Shown: positions 33,740-42,990, counted from the stretch's first letter. The stretch is 64,000 nt of DNA from Melastoma dodecandrum (GCA_029817715.1 JARUPY010000090.1:868001-932000), one strand, 5' to 3'. Notes: generated by a model not told the origin, from the sequence alone. A program made the numbers and translations.

Positions 33740-34603
33740 TCAATGCGCCATCAAAAGCGGAATTTCTGCGTGGCGTAGCATGTGGTGCGTCACGCCGCCG
33801 AGGAAGAACTCTTGCAGGCGGCTGTGCGTGTAGGCCCCCATCATGAGCAGGGAAACGTCGCCACGACGGGTGACCGAGAGGATCGCGTCCGACACCGACT
33901 CGCCGGGACGCCGGTCAATGCGCCGAATATGGGCTCTGATCCCGTGGAAGCGAAGGTATCGCGCGAGGTCGGCAGATTGGTATGCCGCTGATCGCGGCGT
34001 CGCCACCTCGATCAGCGTCACCCGGTCGGCCTCATGCAGGATGTTGATCGACTGACCGATCACTCGGGAAGCCTCCAGGCTGCCGTTCCAGGCGATCGCG
34101 ACATGACCGAGAAGATTGCCGGACGTCCCGGACTCCGGCACGACGAGCGTCGGCCGACCAGTGGAGAACACCGCCGCATCGAAGACGCGCTCGGTTAAAG
34201 GCTCCGACTGGTCCGGCGTGTCGACGACTATGAGGTCATGGACACGCCCCCCGAGCGCGACCTCCGTTTCGACCTCGCCGACGATGTCGCGCCAAGTGAC
34301 ATAGACTGCGTCGAGCCTTTCCTCGCTCTCGCTGAAAGCGACCTGGTTATCCCGGCACCAGGCTTCGAGGCTGCTTCTCGCCGTGCGTGATGCCTGCGCG
34401 ATCTCGGTGGCGACGCTCTCCTCACTCACGCCGGCCGCAATTGCGACCTCCGGCACGCTGGCCACATAGCGCGCCGGATCAGGACTGATGAAGCGAACGT
34501 CGATGTGAGCAGAGACTCGCCCCGCCAATTGCAGCGCGGCGTCGCAGCGCCGCTTAGGAAGGACACCTGGTCCGGTGGGGACAAGCAAGCAGCGCGTCGG
34601 CAT
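33740..34603 (-). CDS. Tandem universal stress protein
   Basis: A 287-residue protein with two UspA domains. The second ends with MMGAYTHSRLQEFFLGGVTH, matching the ATP-binding G-x2-G-x9-G motif in relaxed form, followed by MLRHAEIPLLMAH. The first domain (residues 1-150) is divergent. ATG 34603 has GGAG at about 9 nt. The FNR/FixK-type box at 34681 is centred 84.5 bp upstream. Tandem Usp proteins are frequent members of FNR/FixK regulons and support survival under energy limitation. Confidence 0.88.
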   Translation of the reverse strand: MPTRCLLVPTGPGVLPKRRCDAALQLAGRVSAHIDVRFISPDPARYVASVPEVAIAAGVSEESVATEIAQASRTARSSLEAWCRDNQVAFSESEERLDAVYVTWRDIVGEVETEVALGGRVHDLIVVDTPDQSEPLTERVFDAAVFSTGRPTLVVPESGTSGNLLGHVAIAWNGSLEASRVIGQSINILHEADRVTLIEVATPRSAAYQSADLARYLRFHGIRAHIRRIDRRPGESVSDAILSVTRRGDVSLLMMGAYTHSRLQEFFLGGVTHHMLRHAEIPLLMAH

Positions 34604-34680
34604 GATCGTGAACTCCTTCGCAGAGGCGACGGGAGTCCATCCCCTCGCGGCGACCCTGCAGCAGGTTTGCGCGAGACGCC

Positions 34681-34694
34681 TTGCGCCATATCAA
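34681..34694. promoter_or_regulatory. FNR/FixK-type box upstream of stress protein gene
   Basis: TTGATATGGCGCAA read on the minus strand (plus strand TTGCGCCATATCAA). Centre 84.5 bp before the start at 34603. Confidence 0.65.
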
Positions 34695-34742
34695 GGCTCT
34701 CGGTCCTTGTCGGAGAGGTCCTCACGATGATCGATACGGCGG

Positions 34743-34955
34743 TCAGTCCATGCCTTCCTGGAGAACCAACTGACCGTGACGGACGAGCTCGAACGCGTTC
34801 GCCCGAGGCGGCCGGTGCATGCGAGCCGCCGCTCTCGCTTCCATCGCCGCCGCGGCCTCGTCGCGGGCTTCGAGGTTCAGCACGATGAGCGGTCGCGAGA
34901 CGACGCCGTGCGCGTCCCTGTGGACGAGGGCTACCTGATATTCCGGCATGTCCAT
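34743..34955 (-). CDS. Small hypothetical protein (70 aa)
   Basis: A 70-residue protein from ATG 34955 with a CTGGAGG site about 7 nt upstream; MDMPEYQVALVHRDAHGVVS, then IVLNLEARDEAAAAMEARAA and FELVRHGQLVLQEG. The beta-alpha-beta flavour suggests a small soluble protein, but no family is recognised. It lies 75 bp downstream of the second universal stress gene on the same strand and probably shares its transcript. Confidence 0.65.
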   Translation of the reverse strand: MDMPEYQVALVHRDAHGVVSRPLIVLNLEARDEAAAAMEARAAARMHRPPRANAFELVRHGQLVLQEGMD

Positions 34956-35030
34956 GTTTGCCTCCAGTGACATCGATCAGGCACTGCGAACGGCTCCGAG
35001 CGCATGCCGCGCGCGAGAGAGGGCAATACG

Positions 35031-35870
35031 CTAGTGGGCGACGATGAGCGGCAGGTCTGAGGTCTCGAACAGGTTGCGCGTTACACCTCCGAGCACCCAT
35101 TCCTTGAACCGAGAATGCCCGTACGCACCCATGACGATCGCGTCGGCCGAGACCCTGTGCGCCTCGTCGAGGATCGTCCTTGCGATGCGGTAGGGATCGG
35201 TCGCCAGAACGGAGATCTCGACTATCACGCCGTGCCGGCTGAGGTGGGCCGCCGCGTCGCACGCTGCATTTTCCGGGGTGAGGCTGCCTTCGGTGTCCAC
35301 GTGCACGAGGTGAACCGAGGTCGCCAGACGCATGAAGTCCAGGGCCTCGGACGACGCCCGTGCCGCCTCGCGGGTGTCCTGCCAGGCGAAGAGCAACGTG
35401 CGGATCTCGCTGCGGACCGGGCAGTCCGGAGGCACCAGGTAGAGGCTGCGTCCGCTGTTGAAGAGCACGGCCTCGACGACCGCGTTCCATGCCGACATCG
35501 CGTCGCGATAGGGAGCCTTGGCGACGAAAAGGTCCGCCGAGCGCGCCAGCGATGCGGTCCTCGCGCCGATCACCGTCGATCCTGCATCGAGCTTGCGGAC
35601 CTCGTGGGTCGGACCGATCCGCGCAAAGCGCTCCTTCAGAGCGACCAGGGAACGTTCCGTCTCGCGCTCTAGGCGCGCTTGGAGCTCGACGATGGTCGAG
35701 ATCGCACCGCCGCCATCGAGGCCGGTGAGGTTATAGGCGTATTCCGGCAGGAAGTTCGTGTAGATGCCAGTCAGCCTCGAGCCCGGAAAATGGCGAAGCA
35801 AGCCCTCCGCGTGGCTGATGCGGGTCGCGTCGTCCGTGCCCCCGTCGAGATGAACCATGATGTCCTTCAT
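35031..35870 (-). CDS. Tandem universal stress protein
   Basis: A 279-residue protein with two Usp domains: MKDIMVHLDGGTDDATRISH opens domain 1, and domain 2 ends IVMGAYGHSRFKEWVLGGVT with the intact G-x2-G-x9-G ATP motif followed by RNLFETSDLPLIVAH. It is paralogous to the protein at 33740-34603. The FNR/FixK-type box at 35941 is centred 77.5 bp upstream of ATG 35870. Likely expressed under low oxygen. Confidence 0.9.
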   Translation of the reverse strand: MKDIMVHLDGGTDDATRISHAEGLLRHFPGSRLTGIYTNFLPEYAYNLTGLDGGGAISTIVELQARLERETERSLVALKERFARIGPTHEVRKLDAGSTVIGARTASLARSADLFVAKAPYRDAMSAWNAVVEAVLFNSGRSLYLVPPDCPVRSEIRTLLFAWQDTREAARASSEALDFMRLATSVHLVHVDTEGSLTPENAACDAAAHLSRHGVIVEISVLATDPYRIARTILDEAHRVSADAIVMGAYGHSRFKEWVLGGVTRNLFETSDLPLIVAH

Positions 35871-35940
35871 CTTCGCCTCCGTTCGTGCGGCTTGGTGAAG
35901 CCGACAGAAGAGAGCGGATCACTCGGAGCAGACCGGCGCC

Positions 35941-35954
35941 TTGATGTGACGCAA
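35941..35954. promoter_or_regulatory. FNR/FixK-type box upstream of second stress gene
   Basis: TTGATGTGACGCAA, centre 77.5 bp before the start at 35870. Right half site CGCAA as in the boxes at 25890, 28453 and 34681. Confidence 0.6.
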
Positions 35955-36283
35955 CTCGGCAGCGCACGCCTGCTGAGATCGAGAACTCACGTGGAGGCTG
36001 GAGCCGTGACACATGAGACGCCGCGGCTTATTCAGGTGAAGGGAGGTTACTTGCCCGAAACGGGGCGGCGCCGTTCCGACGGCTCTTTGAACGAGCGGTC
36101 TTCCGGCTAAGCAAATCCTGCGGCTCGGCCGCAGTCCGCTGCGATGCCAAGACGCCTCGTGGAGGTCGTAGCGCTGGGCACATTGTCTGCTTCGGAGAGC
36201 TTTGGTCTGAAATGCAGCCTGCCTCTTACCGACCTCGATCGGAACGTCTCGCCGTGGCTCTGCAAAGGCTCGTTCGGCGAGAT
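35955..36283. other. Intergenic stretch, no gene seen
   Basis: About 330 bp right of the last FNR-type box. Frames are short and without domains. It separates the low-oxygen cluster from the arsH/polyketide synthase junction. Confidence 0.4.
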
Positions 36284-36787
36284 CTAAGTCGGTCTGCTTT
36301 CTAACTCTGCATCCGAAGAGCCCGCAGTCAACGGAAAGAGCTGTCTGTTGTTGTCATTGAATTCCTGAAACGCCTTGGCCACCGACGATTGATTGGGGAT
36401 CGTGATCATCCGCATCCAACGACCCAACACCCGAAGCTGATTCACCGCGTTGAAGGATTGCGAGCCGCCGCTCACCTCCATCACCGCCAGGGTGCGCCCC
36501 TGCGACGGGCGCACTGAGCCAAGGGCCAGCGGCACCCAATCGATCTGCGTCTTGAACACGCCGGTCATCGCGCCGTGTCGTTCAGGGCTGGTCCACACTT
36601 GGCCTTCCGACCAAGTGAACAGGTCGCGTAACTCTTGCACCTTGGGATGCTCGACCGCAGCGGCATCGGCCAGCGGCAGGCCGGTCGGGTCGAAGATCCG
36701 GGTCTCGGCCCCGTATGCTTCGAGGATGCGCGCCGCTTCAAAGGTCAAAAGGCGGCTGAACGACCGCTCGCGTAGCGAGCCGTAAGC
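36284..36787 (-). pseudogene. arsH-type NADPH:FMN reductase fragment
   Basis: Readable ArsH sequence starts without a start codon at about 36787 ([20 protein letters not shown]) and continues with [56 protein letters not shown] and [20 protein letters not shown], all hallmarks of ArsH. The first roughly 35-40 residues are missing and the C-terminus departs from the family after FQEFN. The fragment's start coincides with the point where the overlapping polyketide synthase leaves its family consensus, so the two were joined by recombination. No other ars gene is present. Confidence 0.85.
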
Positions 36788-37820
36788 TCGAGGTGAAGCC
36801 TGGCCCCATCGCGTTCAGCACGGAGCGGTCTGGCAGGCCGCGCTGGCGCACGCGATCGAGCACGAACAGCACCGTCGGCGAAGACATGTTGCCGTGCGCC
36901 GAGAGCACCGCGCGCTCGTGGTCGAGCGTGCCAGGCGCCAATTCGAGCGCGTTCTCCAAAGCTAGAACTACCCGCTTGCCGCCGGGATGGCAGACAAAGC
37001 GGTCGACGTCGGCGAAGGTGTGGCCGGAACGCGCCAGTATGCCGGAGATAGCGGGGCCTACATGCTCGTGCGCGAAGGGCGGAATGGCCTGAGCAAAGAT
37101 GACGCCGAGACCTTCGGGCTCGACGTTCCAGCCCATGATGTCAAGCGTATCGGGCCAAGTGTGCTCTCCCGTGGCCTCGACATAGCCCAGCGCGCCTTCC
37201 GCGTCGCCGGCACGCAGCACGCAGGCGGCTGCGCCATCGCCGAAGAGTGCAGTGGCTACGATGTTGGCTGGCGTCAGGGCGTCGAGCCGGAACGCAATCG
37301 TGCAGAGCTCGACCACGACGAGGAGAACGTTGCTGCCAGGGCGGGCCTCGGCGAGCCGCGAAGCGATCGAGACGCCGGTAACGCCGCCAGCGCAGCCTAG
37401 CCCAAACAACGGTACGCGGGTAATGTCGGGACGGAAGCCCATCTCCTCCATCGCCAGCGCCTCGAGGCTCGGTGTGGCGATGCCTGTGGAACTGACTGAG
37501 ACCACGGTGTCGACGTCACCGCCCGTCAGCCCGGCTGCAGAAAGCGCCTTGCGGGCGGCATCGATAAATAACGCTTTTCCGCCCGCAACAAAGGCGGCTG
37601 TGCGCTCCGGCCAGCCTAATGGCTGCCGGTACCAGTCGAGTGGTTGCACAGCTTGGCGTGTCACGATCCCGCTGCTTGCCCCGAAGACGCGCGAAAGTCG
37701 TCCAAAATCTTCGTAACGAGCCGAAAACGCCTCGCCGGCTGCCTTCGCAGCTTCATCCTGCTGGATGGTGTGCGGCGGTGATGCCGTAGCAACGGAGAGC
37801 AGGTGGACAGCGTGGCGCAA
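36738..37820 (-). CDS. Type III polyketide synthase (chalcone/stilbene synthase-like)
   Basis: A 360-residue thiolase-fold enzyme with a complete catalytic triad: Cys143 in [13 protein letters not shown], His278 in [12 protein letters not shown] and Asn311 in [20 protein letters not shown]. It condenses malonyl-CoA onto an acyl-CoA starter to make phloroglucinols, resorcinols or pyrones. The body is intact up to [10 protein letters not shown], after which the last 17 residues are out-of-frame arsH sequence rather than the normal C-terminal strand. The methyltransferase or oxidase genes that usually accompany such enzymes are absent. Activity may survive because the active site is complete. 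Confidence 0.88.
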   Translation of the reverse strand: MRHAVHLLSVATASPPHTIQQDEAAKAAGEAFSARYEDFGRLSRVFGASSGIVTRQAVQPLDWYRQPLGWPERTAAFVAGGKALFIDAARKALSAAGLTGGDVDTVVSVSSTGIATPSLEALAMEEMGFRPDITRVPLFGLGCAGGVTGVSIASRLAEARPGSNVLLVVVELCTIAFRLDALTPANIVATALFGDGAAACVLRAGDAEGALGYVEATGEHTWPDTLDIMGWNVEPEGLGVIFAQAIPPFAHEHVGPAISGILARSGHTFADVDRFVCHPGGKRVVLALENALELAPGTLDHERAVLSAHGNMSSPTVLFVLDRVRQRGLPDRSVLNAMGPGFTSSLRLATRAVVQPPFDL

Positions 37821-38009
37821 AGGCTCTTCTCGATCGGGTTCCAGCCCTTCTAGGGAGCGCCCGCGCTCAAAGATAGATCGCCAACAAGGCTTGCGACCTG
37901 ATAGCGCGATTTTGTCATGCTGTTATGCATAACCTTCAACGAAAGCAGAATTTCTGGTGCGATAACAAAAAGCCAAGCGGGACGGACGCCAAGCTAAGGC
38001 AGTCAAAGA

Positions 38010-38186
38010 TCAGGCTGCGGCAGCAGGCACGTGATCGTTTTCGTACCATAGGCAGCGGCGTTTGATCATTTCGCGCTCGTCTGGCGATGGAAGACGCCCA
38101 TGCATTAGCTCGAATGTACGCTGGTACTTGTCCTTACTAGATTCGACTTCAGCGTTTGCTTTTTGAAATGCTTCCCGCAATTTCAT
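38010..38186 (-). CDS. Small hypothetical protein (58 aa)
   Basis: A 58-residue protein (59 codons with stop), ATG 38186 preceded by GGGGGAGAAG, a strong ribosome site. Sequence opens MKLREAFQKANAEVESSKDK and continues YQRTFELMHGRLPSPDEREM and IKRRCLWYENDHVPAAAA. The mixed charged/helical composition is protein-like, and a HGRxPSPDER motif suggests conservation, although I recognise no family. It stands alone between the polyketide synthase and the response regulator, both on the same strand. Confidence 0.6.
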   Translation of the reverse strand: MKLREAFQKANAEVESSKDKYQRTFELMHGRLPSPDEREMIKRRCLWYENDHVPAAAA

Positions 38187-38516
38187 CTTCTCCCCCCTGT
38201 CTCGACCGTTAGAGTTATCGACGTAGTGAATGTCGGCGCAAGAGCAATCCGGCGCCGCAGCTAGCCAACAAAATAAATGTGACCGGAGCGCAGCGCCGCA
38301 TACGACGATGATGTTAGACCTTAGTATAATTTACTTGAAATATCTCCCGTCGTTGAGCCTGCGTACGTAGTGTGGCGTGATCGACAACTCACGACAGACC
38401 GATATGGCTGAATGCAGGTGCGAGCGCTAAAGCACCCCGACGTACAGAAGGCTGCTGAGGGTCGTGTCAAGATTGAAGATGACGCAAGAACGAGGTCAGC
38501 AAGCATTTGGGGGGGA
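38187..38516. other. Intergenic stretch, no gene seen
   Basis: About 330 bp, locally AT-rich near 38320 (TTAGTATAATTTAC). Could hold the promoter of the 58-residue protein gene. No RNA gene, operator or terminator is clear. Confidence 0.4.
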
Positions 38517-39194
38517 TCAGCGAGGCTCATCGATCCTGTAGCCTACTCCGCGCACGTTGCAGATCAGCGGCCGCTCGTGCGGAAGATCAACCTTGCGCCT
38601 CAAGTTGCTCATGTGAACGTGGACTACGTTCGAGCGCGGTTCGAAACGATAGCCCCAGACCCCTTGCAAGAGCATCGATCGAGTGACGACACGTCCACGG
38701 TGACGTACCAAGTATGCCAGAATGTCCATCTCACGTGTCAAAAGGTCGAGCTCGCGGTTACCGCGCCGTGCTTGGCGAGCGAGCAGATCGAGATCGAGAG
38801 AGCCGAACCGCAACCGCGTCTCTCGGATCGCTGCGGGTCGGCGCAGGAGTGCCTCCAGGCGGGCAATCAGTTCGATGAGGGCAAAAGGCTTTGGCAGATA
38901 ATCGTCGGCGCCAGCCCGCAGACCGCGCACCCGATCGTCGAGGCAGGCGAGCGCGCTCACCACCAACATCGGCGTCTGCACCCCTTTCGCACGCAGCTCG
39001 GCGATTAGGTCGAGGCTTTCAAGGCGGCCCAGCAAAAGACGATCGACAATCATGGCGTCGAAGGGCTCATGCGCTAACTCCCACGCCTCCTCGCCGCCGC
39101 GCGACCAAATGATTTCATATTCGAGACGCCTAAGCTCGATCTGAATTTCTTCAGCAGTACCGACATCGTCTTCGATCAAGAGTATCCGAGCCAT
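38517..39194 (-). CDS. Orphan OmpR-family response regulator
   Basis: A 225-residue two-component regulator. The receiver domain has the acidic pair in LLIEDD, phospho-acceptor Asp51 in DAMIVDRLLL and Lys102 in YLPKPFALIELIARLEALLRR. The C-terminal winged helix (about 130-222) shows LLTREMDILAYLVRHRGRVV, RSMLLQGVWGY and VVHVHMSNLRRKVD. No histidine kinase gene is adjacent, so its partner must lie elsewhere. It may control the divergent small secreted protein gene or the porin operon to its right. Confidence 0.92.
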   Translation of the reverse strand: MARILLIEDDVGTAEEIQIELRRLEYEIIWSRGGEEAWELAHEPFDAMIVDRLLLGRLESLDLIAELRAKGVQTPMLVVSALACLDDRVRGLRAGADDYLPKPFALIELIARLEALLRRPAAIRETRLRFGSLDLDLLARQARRGNRELDLLTREMDILAYLVRHRGRVVTRSMLLQGVWGYRFEPRSNVVHVHMSNLRRKVDLPHERPLICNVRGVGYRIDEPR

Positions 39195-39409
39195 AGACGT
39201 CGCGTCGCCGGTTGAGCCGTAAGTCCTAGCCTAATCAGGCATGTGTAGATCCATTTGACGCGTCGATGATCGGCACAATTGTGGATTTTTCAGGGTAGGC
39301 ATCATGAACTCAAATTCATAGTCTGATGGGATAGTCATAGATTATCTAGCTGCAATCGATTGTCGAATCCTTCAACGCACTTATATATATTTTGGTACCG
39401 AGGGCAAAA

Positions 39410-39637
39410 ATGTTTCGCGATTATTGTCTAGTGGGCTTACTAGCTGTAGCAGGGTTCACTGTTGCAACCGGAGCGAACGGTCAGACCAAGCCGGCGACCT
39501 CAGGCACCTCGAGCTTCTACGAGCCTGAGCCAAATCCGCACGATCAGGGTTGGTACCGCCCGAACGTACCCGGCGAGCCTACGGTCGGCGGCTGTCTGTC
39601 CCACTCGCGGCAATGCCGGTCGCCACGCCGTCAATAG
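39410..39637 (+). CDS. Small secreted protein (75 aa)
   Basis: A 75-residue protein with a signal peptide (MFRDYCLVGLLAVAGFTVAT, cleavage after about residue 22) and a short proline/glycine/cysteine-containing mature part (SSFYEPEPNPHDQGWYRPNV). ATG 39410 is chosen over 39392 because it begins the signal peptide. Its 3' end overlaps the convergent porin gene by 7 bp. No family recognised. Confidence 0.6.
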   Translation: MFRDYCLVGLLAVAGFTVATGANGQTKPATSGTSSFYEPEPNPHDQGWYRPNVPGEPTVGGCLSHSRQCRSPRRQ

Positions 39638-41109
39638 TGCACAGTCGCCCTGAGGCCGAAGACAGCAGCATCGTGGATAGGCTGGTTTGTACCCGGTATA
39701 GCGACACCGTGTGCGCCAGGGTGAAACACGTACTGGGCGTCAGGCTGCACGGTGAGGCCCGGCAAGATCGCGATCTGATAGGTCGCCTCGATGACCGCTT
39801 GGTAGTCGCGAACCAGTGGCGAGCCGTCGACGATGTCGGCGGCGCTGACATTTGGCGAGATCCGACTGTAGGCAAAGCTTACGCCCGCGGTGTCGGTGTC
39901 CCGCTTGGGGATGAGGCCCTTGTAGGTGACACCGCCGTCTAGATAGAGATCTATGAGGTTGCGATCACCGGGGAAGTAACTGCTCCGCAGAAAGACCGAG
40001 GCGCCTTGATCGTCGGTGCCTGGCTCGCGGTAGATGGTTTGATCGATGACGCCGTAGATGCCATTGTTTCCGACATAAGGCGTGGCGGGGGAATACCCAG
40101 GCGCCGCGGTTCCGACCGGCTGCGTCTCGAGCGCGCTTCCTGCGAACGCAGGGGTAAATTCCTCGAAGTGATGAAGGTAGCCGAGCTTGATCATACCCGG
40201 CAGCCCCTTCGCGTCCTTCTCCTGATTGTAAGCGTATTGAACTTCGCCAATTGCGAGAGGGGGGTCCTGGACACGAAAATTCAAACCGCCGGGATCGCGC
40301 TGTTGATATAGGCTGCTGTTGATGCCTGGGTTGAACGGTCCGGCAGGATCCCCGTCGAAGACGGCGACAAGCATCGTCAGGTTGTCCGTTGGCAAGGCCT
40401 TGATCCGGACCCCTGGCGCGGCGACTGGATATGAAGCGCCGCTGCTGGGTAGATTGTCTGAGGCGCTGGCTGGCCAGCCGAAGGTCGAGTTGATGAAGAC
40501 GGTGGCGGTCTGGCTGATCAGGAATTCGGAATCGGCTCCGAGTTGACCTGCGCGGATAAACAACTTGCCGTCTAGTAGAGTATGTTCGTACCAGACTTCG
40601 TACAGCTTCGTGTCGGGGTAGGCCTCGATGTTGCTCGCGATGAACAGGTCCTGCAGGTTGTTGCCGGAAAGGCCTCGACCATGGATTTGGAAGAACTGCG
40701 CGTGGATAGCGCCATTTGTCAAACCAAAAAGCTTTTCAGTGTTGAAGTCGAAGTCGGCATCAAGCCGCCCTTCGAATGTGGCGCCCTGCTTCACGCCACC
40801 GGAGGAGTTGCCAAACACCTCACCTATATAGGTAAAGTTATAATCGATGCCCTTTCCATGGAGGAATGCGCGGATGCCTCCCGGGTCGCCATAGTTGCCC
40901 AACGAACTCTGGATGCTCGGCGTGGCGTTGGTGACTGGCTCGGCCTGCGTTCCCGTCGTCTCTGGGGTCAGTCCAGCGGGTGCCGGGGTCTCCCCCGCAC
41001 CTCTTCCCTCCTCCTGCGCGCAAGCAACCTGCCCGCTCGCAGCGGCGATGATCGCCGCCGCTAGACAGCGTGTCGCCCACATCAAACCCAACATTTTGCT
41101 GCAACGCAT
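39631..41109 (-). CDS. OprB-type carbohydrate-selective porin
   Basis: A 492-residue outer-membrane beta-barrel protein. Signal peptide at about 1-32 (RCLAAAIIAAASGQVACAQE), then the OprB domain: GIDYNFTYIGEVFGNSSGGV, HAQFFQIHGRGLSGNNLQDL, KLYEVWYEHTLLDGKLFIRA (the YExW..Q pattern), FNSTFGWPAS-like region and a C-terminal terminal strand ending in an aromatic (FGLRATVHY). OprB channels take up glucose and other sugars. Start ATG 41109 overlaps the upstream stop in TGATG, showing translational coupling. Confidence 0.9.
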   Translation of the reverse strand: MRCSKMLGLMWATRCLAAAIIAAASGQVACAQEEGRGAGETPAPAGLTPETTGTQAEPVTNATPSIQSSLGNYGDPGGIRAFLHGKGIDYNFTYIGEVFGNSSGGVKQGATFEGRLDADFDFNTEKLFGLTNGAIHAQFFQIHGRGLSGNNLQDLFIASNIEAYPDTKLYEVWYEHTLLDGKLFIRAGQLGADSEFLISQTATVFINSTFGWPASASDNLPSSGASYPVAAPGVRIKALPTDNLTMLVAVFDGDPAGPFNPGINSSLYQQRDPGGLNFRVQDPPLAIGEVQYAYNQEKDAKGLPGMIKLGYLHHFEEFTPAFAGSALETQPVGTAAPGYSPATPYVGNNGIYGVIDQTIYREPGTDDQGASVFLRSSYFPGDRNLIDLYLDGGVTYKGLIPKRDTDTAGVSFAYSRISPNVSAADIVDGSPLVRDYQAVIEATYQIAILPGLTVQPDAQYVFHPGAHGVAIPGTNQPIHDAAVFGLRATVHY

Positions 41110-41585
41110 CAGAATCCCTTTGGGATGATGGCCTGTCGCGCGCCTAGGCGCCCGAGCAGGTTCTGCAGGTTGGCTTCGTCGTTCTCGAACAGGTCTCCCA
41201 TCCTGCTGCAAATGGCGTGTCGTTCAGGCGACCGTTTCAATGCCGACGCCGTCACGAGCGCTTGCGGCGCGACCGTGCTCCAGACGGGATCGGTCGCAAA
41301 TCCCGCCTCTGTTGCCGCGTTCTCGATCTTGCGCATGGCCGCGCGCGCCTCATCGAAGGTGACCGAAGCCTCATAGCTGCGGTCTTTCAGTTCCGCGCTC
41401 AACTCGAAGCAGGCTCGGAGTCCGAAATAAATGGAGTAGATGTGTCTCAGATATGTGTCGACGGCAGCGCGTTCTCCGGCCGCCTCGGCGCTCGCTACCG
41501 GTGGTACGACCGTCGACATGAAAGCTGAGGCGAGTAGCGCGACCCGTGCAAAGCGCCAACAGTCGCCCCAAACGGGTCGATACAT
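41109..41585 (-). CDS. Hypothetical periplasmic protein (158 aa)
   Basis: A 158-residue secreted protein with signal peptide (WRFARVALLASAFMSTVVPPVASA) followed by a helical mature domain with two cysteines (FGLRACFELSAELKDRSYEA; RHAICSRMGDLFENDEANLQ). I start it at ATG 41585, which opens the signal peptide, instead of 41666. It is first in a two-gene operon with the porin, so it may assist sugar uptake or sensing. No family recognised. Confidence 0.65.
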   Translation of the reverse strand: MYRPVWGDCWRFARVALLASAFMSTVVPPVASAEAAGERAAVDTYLRHIYSIYFGLRACFELSAELKDRSYEASVTFDEARAAMRKIENAATEAGFATDPVWSTVAPQALVTASALKRSPERHAICSRMGDLFENDEANLQNLLGRLGARQAIIPKGF

Positions 41586-41941
41586 CGCGGCTCCATCTAT
41601 GCTCAGTCGATACAGTCTGCAGCCGTAGCGAGAGCGAGACTGCGCCACAAGCACATTTAGCTTCACATTGTGAAATGGACTTCATATTAGCAGCGGATGT
41701 TTAGCCTCGCAGCGACGGCGATCGGCGTACCGCGGTCAGCAGATGCGGCTGAGTTTGTAGCTGTGGAGCGGTGGGAAGCTTCTTGTGCCGCGTATTTGCG
41801 GGAGCAATCCCGCACTATGCGGACCAAACGCTGGGACGAAAATGTGACAGGTCAGAAGCATCGACGTCCAACGTGCAGAGGCGTCTAGGAACGGCCTTCC
41901 GGCTTGTATAGTACCTTACAAACGTCTGAGAGATCTTGATC

Positions 41942-42835
41942 ATGGCCGACGTGCTTGCACTTTGGCGGCGGCTTGTACTGACCTGTCTCCTGGCGCAAAG
42001 CGCATGGGCCTGCAGCGCCCACGCCGATGATAATAGCATCGCCAAAGGTCCTTATACCCTGCTCAGTCCTACGCCCGATAAGGACTTGAGAGATTACAAT
42101 CCCGACCGACCAAGCAAAATCACATCTCCCTTCACCATCGACGCCGGCCATGTCGATATCGAAAGCGATCTAATAAACTATCTGCGCTCGGATATGAAAG
42201 GCATCACCGATCGTGCTCTTCAGTACCTCGATCCTACAATAAAACTTGGTGTCCTCTCAAATTTAGACCTTGAGATGACGTTGAACGGCGACGAGTTCGT
42301 CCGCCAGAGCAAGGACGCCAATCCTCGATCGGCGCGCGACCTCACCGGGTTCGGCGACGTCTTCTTTCGCGCCAAGGTCAATTTGATCGGCGATGATGGA
42401 GGCGATGTCGCGTTAGCCTTTGTGCCGTATGTCAAGCTGCCAGCAAACGACGCCGCTAGCTTGGCTCTTGGTGACGGATCCGTTGAAAGCGGCGGCATCC
42501 TGACTTCTCTAATCAAGCTTCCTCACGACTTTACGCTCGGGCTCCAAACTGAAGTCGACGCACTCCAGGGCGGCAACGACACGTTGCTTCATCCGAACTT
42601 CGTCAACATCGCGATGCTCTCGCACGAGGTCCCCGGCCTCAAGAACCTCACGGCGTCCGGCGAGTTCTATTCCTCGGTCAGCAAAGACCTCTACACGCCG
42701 TCCGTCTATACTGCAGACTTTGCGATCGCCTACCTGATCAAGCCGTCCACTCAACTTGACGTCGGAGCTAATATCGGTATCAACAAGGAAGCACCGGGTC
42801 TCCAACTTTATGCTGGTATCGCGCAAAGATTCTGA
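41942..42835 (+). CDS. Outer-membrane protein, MetA-pathway (PF13557) type
   Basis: A 297-residue secreted beta-barrel protein. Signal peptide at about 1-28 (LVLTCLLAQSAWACSAHAD), then alternating strands with YTLLSPTPDKDLRDYNPDRP, DAGHVDIESDLINYLRSD, TGFGDVFFRAKVNLIGDDGG (the typical GxGDxxxxxKxNL motif), LTSLIKLPHDFTLGLQTEVD and a terminal strand LYAGIAQRF. Members of this family lie in aromatic-degradation operons or act as general transporters; no catabolic genes are near. ATG 41942 is preferred over TTG 41936. Confidence 0.8.
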   Translation: MADVLALWRRLVLTCLLAQSAWACSAHADDNSIAKGPYTLLSPTPDKDLRDYNPDRPSKITSPFTIDAGHVDIESDLINYLRSDMKGITDRALQYLDPTIKLGVLSNLDLEMTLNGDEFVRQSKDANPRSARDLTGFGDVFFRAKVNLIGDDGGDVALAFVPYVKLPANDAASLALGDGSVESGGILTSLIKLPHDFTLGLQTEVDALQGGNDTLLHPNFVNIAMLSHEVPGLKNLTASGEFYSSVSKDLYTPSVYTADFAIAYLIKPSTQLDVGANIGINKEAPGLQLYAGIAQRF

Positions 42836-42990
42836 TGTCTATAGCTAGATGTAAGGCATGGCCTCGTGCTCTGCTGCAGTCCCCCAGAAACGCACACAGT
42901 CTAGTCAATTTTCCGTCGCTTGAACCTTCATGCTCAGCCCGCATTTCTATCGGGCCGGCGCCATCCGGTGATCAGCCAGGGTCGTTACCC

